Assembly: GCF_036688685.1 (NCBI RefSeq)
Contig: NZ_JAQQPS010000002.1
Span: forward strand, 248,001-312,000
DNA: 64,000 nucleotides
Direction of reading: 5' to 3'
Origin: JALYUM01 sp036688685
GTDB lineage: Bacteria > Pseudomonadota > Gammaproteobacteria > Burkholderiales > Burkholderiaceae_D
Part shown: piece by piece, positions 41,332 through 50,242 of the stretch
Layout: each line of letters opens with the position of its first letter
How positions within the stretch are numbered: position 1 is the stretch's first letter
Made by a program: the position numbers and the translations under genes
Notes under the pieces: generated by a model
Databases searched by the model: none
What the model was told of the DNA's origin: nothing
The model's input: only the letters and a program-made list of their open reading frames with translations

Positions 41332-42242
41332 TCGTCGTCATTGGCAGCATCAATATGGACCTCGTTCTGCGCGTGCCGCGCATGCCGCTGCCCGGCGAAA
41401 CGCTGACCGGCGGCGCCTTCCAGACCATCCCCGGCGGCAAGGGCGCCAACCAGGCGGTGGCTTGCGCGCGCCTGTCGCGCGGCGCCGTCAACGGCCAGCC
41501 GGTGGCAATGGTCGGCTGCCTGGGCGACGACGCCTTCGGCCAGACCCTGCGCGCGGCGCTGGTCGCCGACGGCGTCGACGTCAGCCACGTCACCACCTTG
41601 CCGGGCGTGGCGTCCGGGATTGCCTCGATCCTGGTCGACGCCAGCGGCCAGAACAGCATCGTGATCGCCGGCGGCGCCAACGATCTGCTCAGCCCGGCGC
41701 ACATCGACGCCGCGCTGCCGCTGATCGCGCGCGCCAGCATCGTGGTGCTGCAGCTGGAAACGCCAGCGGACACGGTGCGGCACGCAATCGCGCTCGCGCA
41801 CGGCCTGGGCAAGACGGTGGTGCTCAATCCGGCCCCGGCGGCGATCCTGCCGGCAGCCGTACTGGCCCACGTCGATTATTTGATTCCGAACGAGATCGAA
41901 GCGGCCATGCTGCTTGGGCGCGCACCGGGCACGGATGGCCATGCCGCCAGCGCCGCGGCGCTGCAGGCGCTGGGCTGCCGCAACGTGATCGTCACGCTCG
42001 GCGCGCAGGGCGTGCATGCGGCCTTCGACGATGGCAGCGACGCATTCCCGGCGCGCGCGGTCAACGCCATCGACACCACGGCCGCCGGCGACACGTTTAT
42101 TGGCGGCTTCGTCGCCGCGCTGGCAGCGGGCTTGAGCCCGGCTGCCGCGATCGACCTGGGCCAGCGCGCCGCCGCCATCGGCGTGACGCGCCACGGCGCC
42201 CAGACCTCCATCCCCTACCTGCATGAACTGGAACTGCCATGA
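41328..42242 (+). CDS. rbsK: Ribokinase
   Basis: Phosphorylates ribose to ribose-5-phosphate. The 304-residue PfkB-family kinase has GSINMDLVLRV, the GG hinge IPGGKGANQAVA, and the anion hole/catalytic Asp in DTTAAGDTFIGGF near the C-terminus. It overlaps rbsR upstream and rbsD downstream by 4 bases each. AGGA precedes the ATG. Confidence 0.95.
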   Translation: MIVVIGSINMDLVLRVPRMPLPGETLTGGAFQTIPGGKGANQAVACARLSRGAVNGQPVAMVGCLGDDAFGQTLRAALVADGVDVSHVTTLPGVASGIASILVDASGQNSIVIAGGANDLLSPAHIDAALPLIARASIVVLQLETPADTVRHAIALAHGLGKTVVLNPAPAAILPAAVLAHVDYLIPNEIEAAMLLGRAPGTDGHAASAAALQALGCRNVIVTLGAQGVHAAFDDGSDAFPARAVNAIDTTAAGDTFIGGFVAALAAGLSPAAAIDLGQRAAAIGVTRHGAQTSIPYLHELELP

Positions 42243-42631
42243 AAAAAGGCCTGCTCCTCAATATCGCCCTGTCGCAACTGATCGCTTCGCTCGGCCATGG
42301 CGACATGGTCGTCATCGGCGACGCCGGCCTGCCGGTACCCCCGGGCGTGCCGGTGATCGACCTGGCGCTCACGCGCGGCGTGCCTGGCTTTATGCAGACG
42401 CTGACCACGGTGCTGGCGGAAATGCAGGTCGAACGCCACCTGCTGGCCGACGAGCTGGCAGAGAACAATCCGGTGGTTGCCGGCGCCATCGCGGCGCTCG
42501 ATCTGCCCGGACGCAGCGCCGTCCCGCATGCCGAATTCAAGCGCTTGTGCGCGCACGCGCGCGCGGTCGTGCGCACGGGCGAGTGCACGCCGTATGCCAA
42601 CATCATCCTGGTGGCCGGCGTCGTGTTCTGA
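42239..42631 (+). CDS. rbsD: D-ribose pyranase
   Basis: Interconverts the pyranose and furanose forms of ribose so that ribokinase gets its substrate. The 130-residue protein has MKKGLLLNIALSQLIASLGHGD with the catalytic His20 and the C-terminal GECTPYANIILVAGV, both family signatures. Last gene of the rbs operon, coupled to rbsK by an ATGA overlap. Confidence 0.95.
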   Translation: MKKGLLLNIALSQLIASLGHGDMVVIGDAGLPVPPGVPVIDLALTRGVPGFMQTLTTVLAEMQVERHLLADELAENNPVVAGAIAALDLPGRSAVPHAEFKRLCAHARAVVRTGECTPYANIILVAGVVF

Positions 42632-42714
42632 TTGCTCCCCGTTCCGTTGACGATTTCATCGTCGTGTCATATTAAAAACCTAAGCTTGCCCGGTCTTGAA
42701 TGATCGGAGCAAGC

Positions 42715-44322
42715 ATGGGTTCATCGATTTCGCGTCGCAGTTTCCTGTCCCGGGGTGGGGTATTGGTGGGCAGTTCGGCATTCGGCGGCTCCCTGCTGCT
42801 GGGGGGCTGCGGCAGCAGCATCAGCCATACGGCAATCGGTGTCAGCGAGAACGAACGGCCCAAGATGCCGTCGGGAATACAGTTCGGCGACATCACGGAT
42901 GATCGGGCGATTATCTGGAGCCGCAGCGACCGCAATGCGCAGATGATCGTCGAATACGATACCAGCGACCGTTTCAACAACGCCAGCCGCATCGTTGGTC
43001 CGAATGCCAGCGACGCCACCGATTTCACCACTCGTGTCGACCTGAGCGGCTTGCCCGCCGGTCAGACGGTATTCGTGCGCGTGCGCTATGTGGATCCGAA
43101 CAATTCGAGAATCTCGAGCGAAACCATCTCTGGTCAATTCAGGACCACGCCGCCTGCCGATGGAAGCCGGGCCGTGCGGTTTCACTGGAGCGGCGACCAG
43201 TGCGGCCAGGGCTGGGGCATCAACACTGAATTTGGCGGGATGAAAATCTATGAAGCGATGCGTTTGCGCGACCCGGACTTTTTCGTCCACAACGGCGACA
43301 CCATTTATGCCGACGGCCCGATCCTGGCCCAGGTAACGGCGGAAAACGGCAAACTCTGGCGCAATCTGGTCACGGAAGAAGTCAGCAAGGTCGCGGAAAC
43401 GTTGAAGGAATACCGCGGCCGCCATGCCTACAACATGCTCGATGCGAACTTCCGCAAGTTCGCCGCCCAGGTGCCGCAGGTCTGGCAGTGGGACGATCAC
43501 GAAGTGACCAACAACTACAGCGCCGCGAAAGATTTATCGCTTGATGCGCGGTACACTGAAAAGAGCATTGCCACCCTCAGCACCCGCGGCCGGCGCGCCT
43601 TCCTCGAATATGCGCCCATGCGCTATTACAAGCAAAGCGAACCGCAGCGCATTTATCGCGCCATCTCGCACGGCCCGCTGCTGGACGTATTCGTGCTGGA
43701 CATGCGCAGCTACCGTGGTCCGAACAGCACCAACCTGCAAACCGCCGAAGACGCCAGTTCGGCATTCCTGGGTAGTGAACAGGTGGAATGGCTGATCGCC
43801 AGGCTGAAGGCCTCCACCGCCACCTGGAAAGTCATCTCGGCCGACATGCCCATCGGCCTGAACGTCGGCGACGGCAATAACGCCCGGGGTGAAGCCGTCT
43901 GGGAAGCACTCGCCAACGGCAACGACGGCGTGCCACTCGGCCGCGAACTCGAAATGGCGCGCCTGCTCAGCAGCATCAAGGCAGTCCCCAACGTGGTCTG
44001 GATCACCACCGACGTCCACTACTGCGCCGCCCATTATTACGATCCGGCCCAGGCCCGTTTCACGAACTTTTCGCCATTCTGGGAATTCGTCGCCGGCCCG
44101 ATGAATGCCGGCGCCTTCGGCCCGGGCGTGCTCGACAAGACCTTCGGCCCCACCGCGGTATTTTCGAAAAGCCCGCTGATCCAGAATTCCTCGCCGTTTG
44201 CCGGTTACCAGTTCTTTGGTGAAGTCAATATAGACCCGCGCACCAAGGCGATGAAGGTCGAGTTGTTCAACCTGGACGGCGTCTCGCAGTTTGCACAGAC
44301 GCTGCCGGCGGCGGGTGTGTAA
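42715..44322 (+). CDS. PhoD-like metallophosphatase, Tat-exported
   Basis: A 535-residue exported phosphatase/phosphodiesterase. The N-terminus SRRSFLSRGG is a twin-arginine signal, and LLLGGC may be a lipobox. A fibronectin-like PhoD N-terminal domain (about 55-145) precedes the metal-binding core: HWSGDQCGQG, FFVHNGDTIYAD, WQWDDHEVTNNY and WITTDVHYCAAHYY supply the usual Asp/Asn/His ligands. PhoD enzymes bind calcium and iron and act on phosphate esters in the periplasm. ATG 42715 is preceded by GGAG; an ATG at 42700 is less likely. Confidence 0.9.
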   Translation: MGSSISRRSFLSRGGVLVGSSAFGGSLLLGGCGSSISHTAIGVSENERPKMPSGIQFGDITDDRAIIWSRSDRNAQMIVEYDTSDRFNNASRIVGPNASDATDFTTRVDLSGLPAGQTVFVRVRYVDPNNSRISSETISGQFRTTPPADGSRAVRFHWSGDQCGQGWGINTEFGGMKIYEAMRLRDPDFFVHNGDTIYADGPILAQVTAENGKLWRNLVTEEVSKVAETLKEYRGRHAYNMLDANFRKFAAQVPQVWQWDDHEVTNNYSAAKDLSLDARYTEKSIATLSTRGRRAFLEYAPMRYYKQSEPQRIYRAISHGPLLDVFVLDMRSYRGPNSTNLQTAEDASSAFLGSEQVEWLIARLKASTATWKVISADMPIGLNVGDGNNARGEAVWEALANGNDGVPLGRELEMARLLSSIKAVPNVVWITTDVHYCAAHYYDPAQARFTNFSPFWEFVAGPMNAGAFGPGVLDKTFGPTAVFSKSPLIQNSSPFAGYQFFGEVNIDPRTKAMKVELFNLDGVSQFAQTLPAAGV

Positions 44323-44345
44323 AGCGCCGCAGCACGCGCTGTACT

Positions 44346-44828
44346 TCAGGTGTAAGCAAGAAAGCGCCCGCAACTGATTACGCCTATCCATAATCCCAGC
44401 GATGCTGCGGCATGCAGTTGCGCCAGGGCCGGCGCGCCGGCATTCCACCTTGCTGCGGTACGGTAGACCCCCAGGTGAAAGCTCAAGGCATTCAATCCGG
44501 CCAGCGTGATCAGGACCAGTTTCAGCTGAAATACCTGGTTCAATGCAAGTTCGTGGGGGTGGGCGGAAAACAGCAGCAGTCCGGCCGGAACGATCGCAAA
44601 CAGGCTAATCGCTGACCACGGCAGCAGCATACTCCCGGCCGCTTGCACCGCGACCGAACGGCCGAAACCGAGCACACGCAGGTCAAACATGGCGACTGAT
44701 CCTACCAGCACCGATAACCCGACTATATGCACAACTTCGACGATAGGGTAGAGCCAGGTGCTGCCACGCATTGCCGCGGCTACTGCGCTCGTGTCGAGCA
44801 TTGTCAACACCGTCGACCACACTGACAT
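44346..44828 (-). CDS. DUF6644-like small membrane protein
   Basis: A 160-residue inner-membrane protein with four hydrophobic segments. STWLYPIVEVVHIVGLSVLVGSVAMFDLRVLG contains a His-rich first helix region like those of the DUF6644 family; SAHPHELALNQVFQLKLVLI follows. Function unknown. It begins on the base after the stop of the DUF6152-like gene and is translated with it. Confidence 0.7.
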   Translation of the reverse strand: MSVWSTVLTMLDTSAVAAAMRGSTWLYPIVEVVHIVGLSVLVGSVAMFDLRVLGFGRSVAVQAAGSMLLPWSAISLFAIVPAGLLLFSAHPHELALNQVFQLKLVLITLAGLNALSFHLGVYRTAARWNAGAPALAQLHAAASLGLWIGVISCGRFLAYT

Positions 44829-45170
44829 TCAGCGCAGCTCCGTGGTTTTCTGGCCCACCGTGATGCGTTCAGCGCGCAGTTCGTTGGCGTCGGCGCGCTT
44901 CGGATAGCCTTCGACCGCAACGGTGGTACCTTTCGCCAGTTGCGCGCGCGCCAGCCCGCGGTTTTCCATACGCGACGGCGGTGCCAGCACCACCAGCCAC
45001 GTCTTGTCGGCGGTTTTCAGGCGCACAAAGCCGTGCGGATGCTCATAGCCGGATTCCTCGATGGTGCCGCTCAGGCGCAACGGCCGCTGATCGTCGTACT
45101 CGCTCCACCCGTGATGTGCGCTTGCCTCGGCGGCAATCAATAACGCTAATATGGAAAGCAATCTCTTCAT
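44829..45170 (-). CDS. DUF6152-like exported protein
   Basis: A 113-residue protein with a signal peptide ending EASA, then HHGWSEYDDQRPLRLSGTIEE, a mature N-terminus with two His typical of DUF6152 proteins. The rest is a small OB-like beta fold ending RAERITVGQKT. ATG 45170 follows GGAGAT; the open frame further upstream is ignored. Paired with the DUF6644-like membrane protein; this couple recurs in related bacteria, role unknown. The N-terminal HH could bind a metal. Confidence 0.75.
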   Translation of the reverse strand: MKRLLSILALLIAAEASAHHGWSEYDDQRPLRLSGTIEESGYEHPHGFVRLKTADKTWLVVLAPPSRMENRGLARAQLAKGTTVAVEGYPKRADANELRAERITVGQKTTELR

Positions 45171-45294
45171 ATTATCTCCAAGGTATTTGATCGGAAATCC
45201 GATTTTATAGTGACTTGGCTGGCGCTCGTCGCACTTGTGAGGCGTTGGACGAAGCCGAAATGTCTCCGGCATGCCTGATCGCGCAGCGGCGCCG

Positions 45295-46338
45295 TCAATG
45301 CCCTGTGGCGACAACCGGAGCGCTTGCTTGAAGTCGACGCTGCAGCAGGGCCCTGGCCACCGCGAGCGCGTTGTCCGGCGTCGCCGCGATATCTGGCATG
45401 ACGCCCACGCCCTCCCAGTTGGTATGGGTAATGGGACTGATGGTGCGTCGGCTCGGTATCACGGCAATAAAATGGTCGGCAAGGCGATAAGGGCGCGCGG
45501 CGTGGGCGCCGCCCCATGTCCGCTCGCCAATCACCGTGGCACGTTTCAGTGCTTGCATCGTGTACACGAATGCTTCGGCAGCGGACTTCGTATTCGCGCC
45601 TGCCAGGATGACGACCGGCTTTTTGCCACCGTAGCGTTTGCCATCAAGCTTATCCTGCGTCCAATACTGCGTGGTGAGGTCGGTCGCACGCTCCCAGGTG
45701 TCGTTGAGACGGGTGCGCTGGTCAACCAGATAGCTGATCAGGAGCGCCACGGAGTCGCCCCCACCGCCGCCGTTGTTGCGCAGATCAATGATGAGGCCAT
45801 CGGTGTCAGCGAGTTCAGTCATCGCCGCAGCGAACTTGTCGGATACCAGAAAAACCGGCCCGAACGAAGAAATCTGCAGGTAGCCGATATTCGGACTGAG
45901 GTGATCAACCTTTTCCACGCCAAGGTTGGACGCGAGGACCCTTGCGAGCACCGCCGGCGGCACCTGTTTTTCCCACGCTGCCCGGGTCTGGGGTGGTGGC
46001 GGCATGGCATCGTCGGGCGGCACCGGGCCGGCGCTGACAGCGACCAGCATATGCTTGTCGTGAACAACGCCTTGCATGTCATCCGACAGCTGTTCGGCCA
46101 GCTTGGCGCCGTCCGTGATCCCATCGTACTTGCCCTCGCGCTGGCGTTGGCGCAAAACCGTCTCGATTTGTTTGGCTTTGTCTGGAAACACATAGTTGGC
46201 ATTGAGCTTGGCGACCAAGATATCGACGACCTCCAGTTGGGTCGCACGATTGAGCGCCACCGTGGGCGGGGGACTGGCGATTGCGCCTGCCACGGTCAGC
46301 ATCAGCAAAGACGGTATGACGATCCATTTTGTTTTCAT
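45295..46338 (-). CDS. S41 family (C-terminal processing / IRBP-like) peptidase
   Basis: A 347-residue exported protein with a signal peptide (to about AIAS). An N-terminal helical domain (EVVDILVAKLNANYVFPDKA) precedes the S41 core: GYLQISSFG, GLIIDLRNNGGGGGDSV, and NTKSAAEAFVY with the nucleophile Ser, plus GGAHAARPYRL. No PDZ domain, as in retinol-binding-like S41 members. It is divergent from a second S41 gene at 46497; substrates unknown. Confidence 0.88.
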   Translation of the reverse strand: MKTKWIVIPSLLMLTVAGAIASPPPTVALNRATQLEVVDILVAKLNANYVFPDKAKQIETVLRQRQREGKYDGITDGAKLAEQLSDDMQGVVHDKHMLVAVSAGPVPPDDAMPPPPQTRAAWEKQVPPAVLARVLASNLGVEKVDHLSPNIGYLQISSFGPVFLVSDKFAAAMTELADTDGLIIDLRNNGGGGGDSVALLISYLVDQRTRLNDTWERATDLTTQYWTQDKLDGKRYGGKKPVVILAGANTKSAAEAFVYTMQALKRATVIGERTWGGAHAARPYRLADHFIAVIPSRRTISPITHTNWEGVGVMPDIAATPDNALAVARALLQRRLQASAPVVATGH

Positions 46339-46382
46339 TTTTCCTCTAAGTCTGGCGGTGGACCCTACTCGCAGTCCAAAAA

Positions 46383-46438
46383 ATTACTACATTGGGGAGC
46401 TTATAAATGCTACATCATAGAAAAATTTAATGCTACAT
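46383..46438. repeat. Three phased direct repeats between the S41 genes
   Basis: ATTACTACAT (46383), AATGCTACAT (46406) and AATGCTACAT (46429) recur with an exact 23-bp period in an AT-rich divergent region of 158 bp. The period is about two helical turns, so the sites face one side of the helix. Looks like a regulator array. Confidence 0.6.
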
Positions 46439-46496
46439 TGTTGATAATAATTTTAAAATTACTGACATACTGTTGCTATCGAGTTAGGACCTCACG

Positions 46497-47558
46497 ATGA
46501 AGTGCATCTTCCTGCTGGCTAAACAATCGCGCGGACACCTGATCGACGCGCTGTTCAGCGCCTGCCTGATCTTCTTCCCAGCGCTCGTTTTCGCTGGCGC
46601 CCCGCTCGCGCAAGCAGACACTGCCCGCGTTGTTGACACCCTTGCCGAGCGCATGCACCAGCATTACGTCTCTGCCGAGGTCGGACGCCAGGTTGCGGCC
46701 GGGCTGCGCCTGCACCTGGCCCGGCGCAGCTACGACGGGCTCGACACCGAACAACTGGCCGAAAAACTGACCATCGATCTCGTGGCCCTTACCCATGATG
46801 AGCATGCTGGGGTCTTGTATATGGACAAAACGCTCGATCCCGTCGACACGCCGATCTCGCATGCCGTGTCGAACATGACGCGGGCCGGCGTCGACGCCTG
46901 GAACCAGCGCGTGTCGAGCGCACGCGTGCGCGAATTCGCCAACCATTTCGGCTTGCCGAAGAGCGAGCGCCTGGCGGGTAATGTCGCCTACCTGCGCATC
47001 GACAGCTTTGGCGAGATCGAGACCTGCGGCCCGAGCATCGAAGCCGAGCTACAGGCCACGCGCGACGCAGCAGCCCTCATTATCGACCTGCGCGAAAACG
47101 GCGGAGGGCGCATTGAATCGGCCACCTTGGCGGCTTCCTATCTGTTCGATGACCAGCCTGTTCACCTGCTCGACGAAATCATGCGCGGCACCGGACGGGT
47201 GCGTCCAATCTGGACCTCGCCCATCGCCAGCGACCTGCGCATCGGCAAAAAGAAGCCGGTCTATCTGCTCGTCAGCCACGACACGTTCTCCGCCGGCGAA
47301 AGCTTCGCTTATGTGCTGCAGGCCGCCAAGCGGGCCGTGGTTATTGGCGTGCCCACCCGTGGTGGCGCGCATGGTGCCCGCGGCTACGTCATCCATCCCC
47401 ACCTCCTGGCCAGCGTGCCCAGCCGTCGGATGACCAGCCCGGTCACGCACGGCGATTGGGAGGGCACCGGCGTGCAGCCCGACCTGAGCGCGGCGCCGGA
47501 CCAGAGCCTTGCCATTGCGCTCGCGATGGCGGCGAAATCGGCTGTAGTTGTTCCGTAA
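46497..47558 (+). CDS. S41 family peptidase, paralogue
   Basis: A 353-residue paralogue of the divergent S41 gene. It has an N-terminal hydrophobic signal or anchor (SACLIFFPALVFAGAPLAQA), the helical domain (TLAERMHQHYVSAEVG), AYLRIDSFGEIE, ALIIDLRENGGGRIES and the nucleophile in HDTFSAGESFAYV, then PTRGGAHGARGY. The two proteins share the C-terminal SRRxxSPxTHxxWEGxGVxPD pattern, showing duplication. Probably acts in the periplasm. Confidence 0.87.
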   Translation: MKCIFLLAKQSRGHLIDALFSACLIFFPALVFAGAPLAQADTARVVDTLAERMHQHYVSAEVGRQVAAGLRLHLARRSYDGLDTEQLAEKLTIDLVALTHDEHAGVLYMDKTLDPVDTPISHAVSNMTRAGVDAWNQRVSSARVREFANHFGLPKSERLAGNVAYLRIDSFGEIETCGPSIEAELQATRDAAALIIDLRENGGGRIESATLAASYLFDDQPVHLLDEIMRGTGRVRPIWTSPIASDLRIGKKKPVYLLVSHDTFSAGESFAYVLQAAKRAVVIGVPTRGGAHGARGYVIHPHLLASVPSRRMTSPVTHGDWEGTGVQPDLSAAPDQSLAIALAMAAKSAVVVP

Positions 47559-47732
47559 GTGCAGTGCAGTTTCGTCTGTGGCAGTGACCGTATGAATGAA
47601 CACGGAGGTATGCGCAGAGAAAGCTGAAGAGGTGCGCTTTTGGCGTATCCGCATTCTGGCGAACTTATGCTTGCCACTCAGTTGCCTTTCGCCGGAGAAT
47701 GTCATCCGAAACCAGACCGATGGAGGAGCATG

Positions 47733-48833
47733 ATGCGATCGTTTCTTGCGTTCTTGTGTTTGGCGTTCCACCTGTGCGCGCAAGGCGCGCAGCCAGCAGT
47801 CGCCTCGTGCGCCGATGCGGCGCGGGCACAAGCGGCCGGCTTCGATGCCGCTCTGCTGTGCGCCACGCTGGCCGATTTTGCAACGACGGAAACGAACTTT
47901 CATGCGCTGGTGATCGAGCGGCATGGGACCGTGGTGGCACAGGCCTACCGACGTGGCAAGGATGCGTCGATCTATTCCCTGTTGCCCTGGCGGACCAGTT
48001 TCGACGCCTCGCGCCTGCACGATGTCCGTTCCATCAGCAAGTCGGTCACCAGCCTGCTGTGGGGCATTGCCGATGGCGCGGGCAAGATGCCTGCGCTCAG
48101 TACGCCGGTGCTCGATTTGTTTCCGGCACAACGTCAGGCCGGTGGCGCCGGGCGCGAAGCGATCACGCTTGCGCACTTGTTCAATATGCGCAGCGGTTTG
48201 GCGTGGAATGAGCACATGCCATACACCTTCGGCAACGACGAATTCGGCCTTTACTGGCATACATCGCAAGAGCGTTACGTGCTCGAGCGACCGCTGATAG
48301 CGGCGCCGGGCACGCTTTTTAACTATAACGGGGGCGGCACGGCGCTCCTTGCGCGGGTGCTGGCCGATCGCACCGGGATGTCACTGCGCGACTATGCACG
48401 CAGCGAATTGTTCGAACCGCTCGGGATCACCGAATGGGAGTGGCTCAACGATATGCGCGGCCGCCCCCTGGCGTTTGCCGGTCTGCGCCTGCGCCCGCTG
48501 GACCTGGCCAAGCTTGGTCGCCTGGTGCTGCAGCATGGCCAGTGGCAGGGCCGTCAAATCGTGCCTGCAGCCTGGATCGAGCGCACCCTGCAATCGCCCA
48601 CGCCTACTGGTGACGGACTCGATTACGGTTACCAGTGGTGGGCCGGTAGCGTCGACGCACTGGGCGCGAGCCGGCGCTGGCATGGCGGCATTGGGAATGG
48701 TGGGCAGCGCCTGTTTATCGTGCCGGCGCTTGACTTGGTGGTGGTGATCACGGCCGGCGATTACAACCAGTACGCGATTGGCGCATCGGATCGGGAACTG
48801 TTTGGCAAGATCGCGGCTGGCTTGCGCGAATAA
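47733..48833 (+). CDS. Serine hydrolase, class C beta-lactamase fold
   Basis: A 366-residue exported enzyme of the beta-lactamase/esterase (AmpC-EstB) superfamily. Signal peptide about 1-19. Catalytic SxxK is SISK (Ser100, Lys103), the YxN-like motif is FNYNGGG (Tyr198), and RRWHGGIGN replaces the KTG box, as usual in esterases and peptidases of the fold. ATG 47733 follows GGAGG at good distance; an ATG directly before it is too close. Substrate unknown. Confidence 0.88.
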   Translation: MRSFLAFLCLAFHLCAQGAQPAVASCADAARAQAAGFDAALLCATLADFATTETNFHALVIERHGTVVAQAYRRGKDASIYSLLPWRTSFDASRLHDVRSISKSVTSLLWGIADGAGKMPALSTPVLDLFPAQRQAGGAGREAITLAHLFNMRSGLAWNEHMPYTFGNDEFGLYWHTSQERYVLERPLIAAPGTLFNYNGGGTALLARVLADRTGMSLRDYARSELFEPLGITEWEWLNDMRGRPLAFAGLRLRPLDLAKLGRLVLQHGQWQGRQIVPAAWIERTLQSPTPTGDGLDYGYQWWAGSVDALGASRRWHGGIGNGGQRLFIVPALDLVVVITAGDYNQYAIGASDRELFGKIAAGLRE

Positions 48834-48880
48834 TGTCGCAGATAAGGGCACGAAGCGCAATCTGCTGCAGTCCCACACCG

Positions 48881-50092
48881 TCAGGCCACTACCCCCTTGC
48901 TGCGCAGGGTCGCGATGTCCTGCTCGCTCAAGCCCATCTCGCGCAGGATACGGTCGGTGTCTTCACCGAGCCGCGGCGCGGCCGAGCGCACGCTGCCGGG
49001 TGTACCGAGCAGCTTGGGCACGATGCCGGGCACCTCAAGCTCGAAGCCATCGCGCGTGGTTTGCGCCAGAATCATGTCGCGCGCCCGGTAATGTGGATCC
49101 TCGGCGATGTCCCTGGCATCGTACACTTTGCCCGACGGAACTCTGGCCTCCCCAAGCACGGCGAGCACGTCGGCAACCTGCCGCGTCGTGGTCCAGGCGC
49201 CGATCGCCGCATCGATTTCGGCCACCCGTGCCACGCGACCAGCGTTGTTGGCCAGTGTCAGGTCGGACCCCAGGTCGGCGCGACCGATGGCATGCATCAG
49301 GCGCCGAAAGATGCTGTCGCCGTTGCCGGCGATGAGCACCACGCCGTCGCTGCAACGGTAGGCATTCGACGGCGCAATTCCGGGCAGGGCGCTGCCGGCC
49401 GGTTCGCGCACCGCACCGAACGCACTGTATTCCGGAATCAGGCTCTCCATGACGTTGAACACTGCCTCATGCAAGGCGACATCGATGACCTGGCCGGCGC
49501 CACCATTCACTTTGCGGTGGTAGAGCGCGGTCAGGACGCCGATGGTGCCGTGCAGCGCTGCCAGCGTGTCGCCGATCGACACGCCGCAGCGCACCGGGAC
49601 GCGGCCGGGTTCGCCGGTCAGGTGGCGCAGCCCGCCGAGCGCCTCGCCGATGGCGCCGAAGCCGGGCAGGTCGCGGTAGGGGCCGGTCTGGCCGTAACCG
49701 GAAATGCGCAGCATGACCAGGCCAGGATTGAGCGCCGACAATGCGTCCCAGCCCATGCCCCAGCCTTCCAGCGTGCCGGGCCGGAAATTCTCGATCAGCA
49801 CATCGGCTTCGGCAATCAGTTTGCGCGCGATGTCCTGGCCTTCGGGGCTGCGCAGGTCGAGCGCAAGCGAGCGCTTGTTGCGCGATTGCACCTGCCACCA
49901 TACCGAGGTGCCGTCTTTCAGCAGGCGCCAGTTACGCAAGGGGTCGCCGGCGCCCGGCGCCTCGATCTTGATCACGTCAGCGCCGAATTCACCCAGCGTC
50001 TTGCCGGCAAACGGTCCGGCAATGAGCTGCCCCATTTCGATGACCCGGACCCCGTTCAGTGCACCCTCAGGAATGATGTTGACTGGCTTCAT
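48881..50092 (-). CDS. CaiB/BaiF family (class III) CoA transferase
   Basis: A 403-residue enzyme that moves CoA between carboxylic acids. Family motifs are GVRVIEMGQLIAGPFAGKTLGEFGADVIKIE at the N-terminus, ADVLIENFRPGTLEGWGMG and LRISGYGQTGPYRDLPGFGAIGEALGG. The catalytic Asp region follows about residue 165. ATG 50092 is preceded by AAAGG. No acyl-CoA dehydrogenase or transporter lies beside it, so the acid cannot be guessed. Confidence 0.92.
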   Translation of the reverse strand: MKPVNIIPEGALNGVRVIEMGQLIAGPFAGKTLGEFGADVIKIEAPGAGDPLRNWRLLKDGTSVWWQVQSRNKRSLALDLRSPEGQDIARKLIAEADVLIENFRPGTLEGWGMGWDALSALNPGLVMLRISGYGQTGPYRDLPGFGAIGEALGGLRHLTGEPGRVPVRCGVSIGDTLAALHGTIGVLTALYHRKVNGGAGQVIDVALHEAVFNVMESLIPEYSAFGAVREPAGSALPGIAPSNAYRCSDGVVLIAGNGDSIFRRLMHAIGRADLGSDLTLANNAGRVARVAEIDAAIGAWTTTRQVADVLAVLGEARVPSGKVYDARDIAEDPHYRARDMILAQTTRDGFELEVPGIVPKLLGTPGSVRSAAPRLGEDTDRILREMGLSEQDIATLRSKGVVA

Positions 50093-50242
50093 GGTGAACC
50101 TTTCTTCTTCGAGTCGGTGCAGATGCATGGCGTTCAGACAGTCCTGGTGAGGCGTACCCGGCATCCGTACCCGCCGGCTATGGCCTTTATTTCAGCTAGC
50201 GCTTAGTATGCCCCTTCACACCACCTTTGCGAGATTCGCCGC

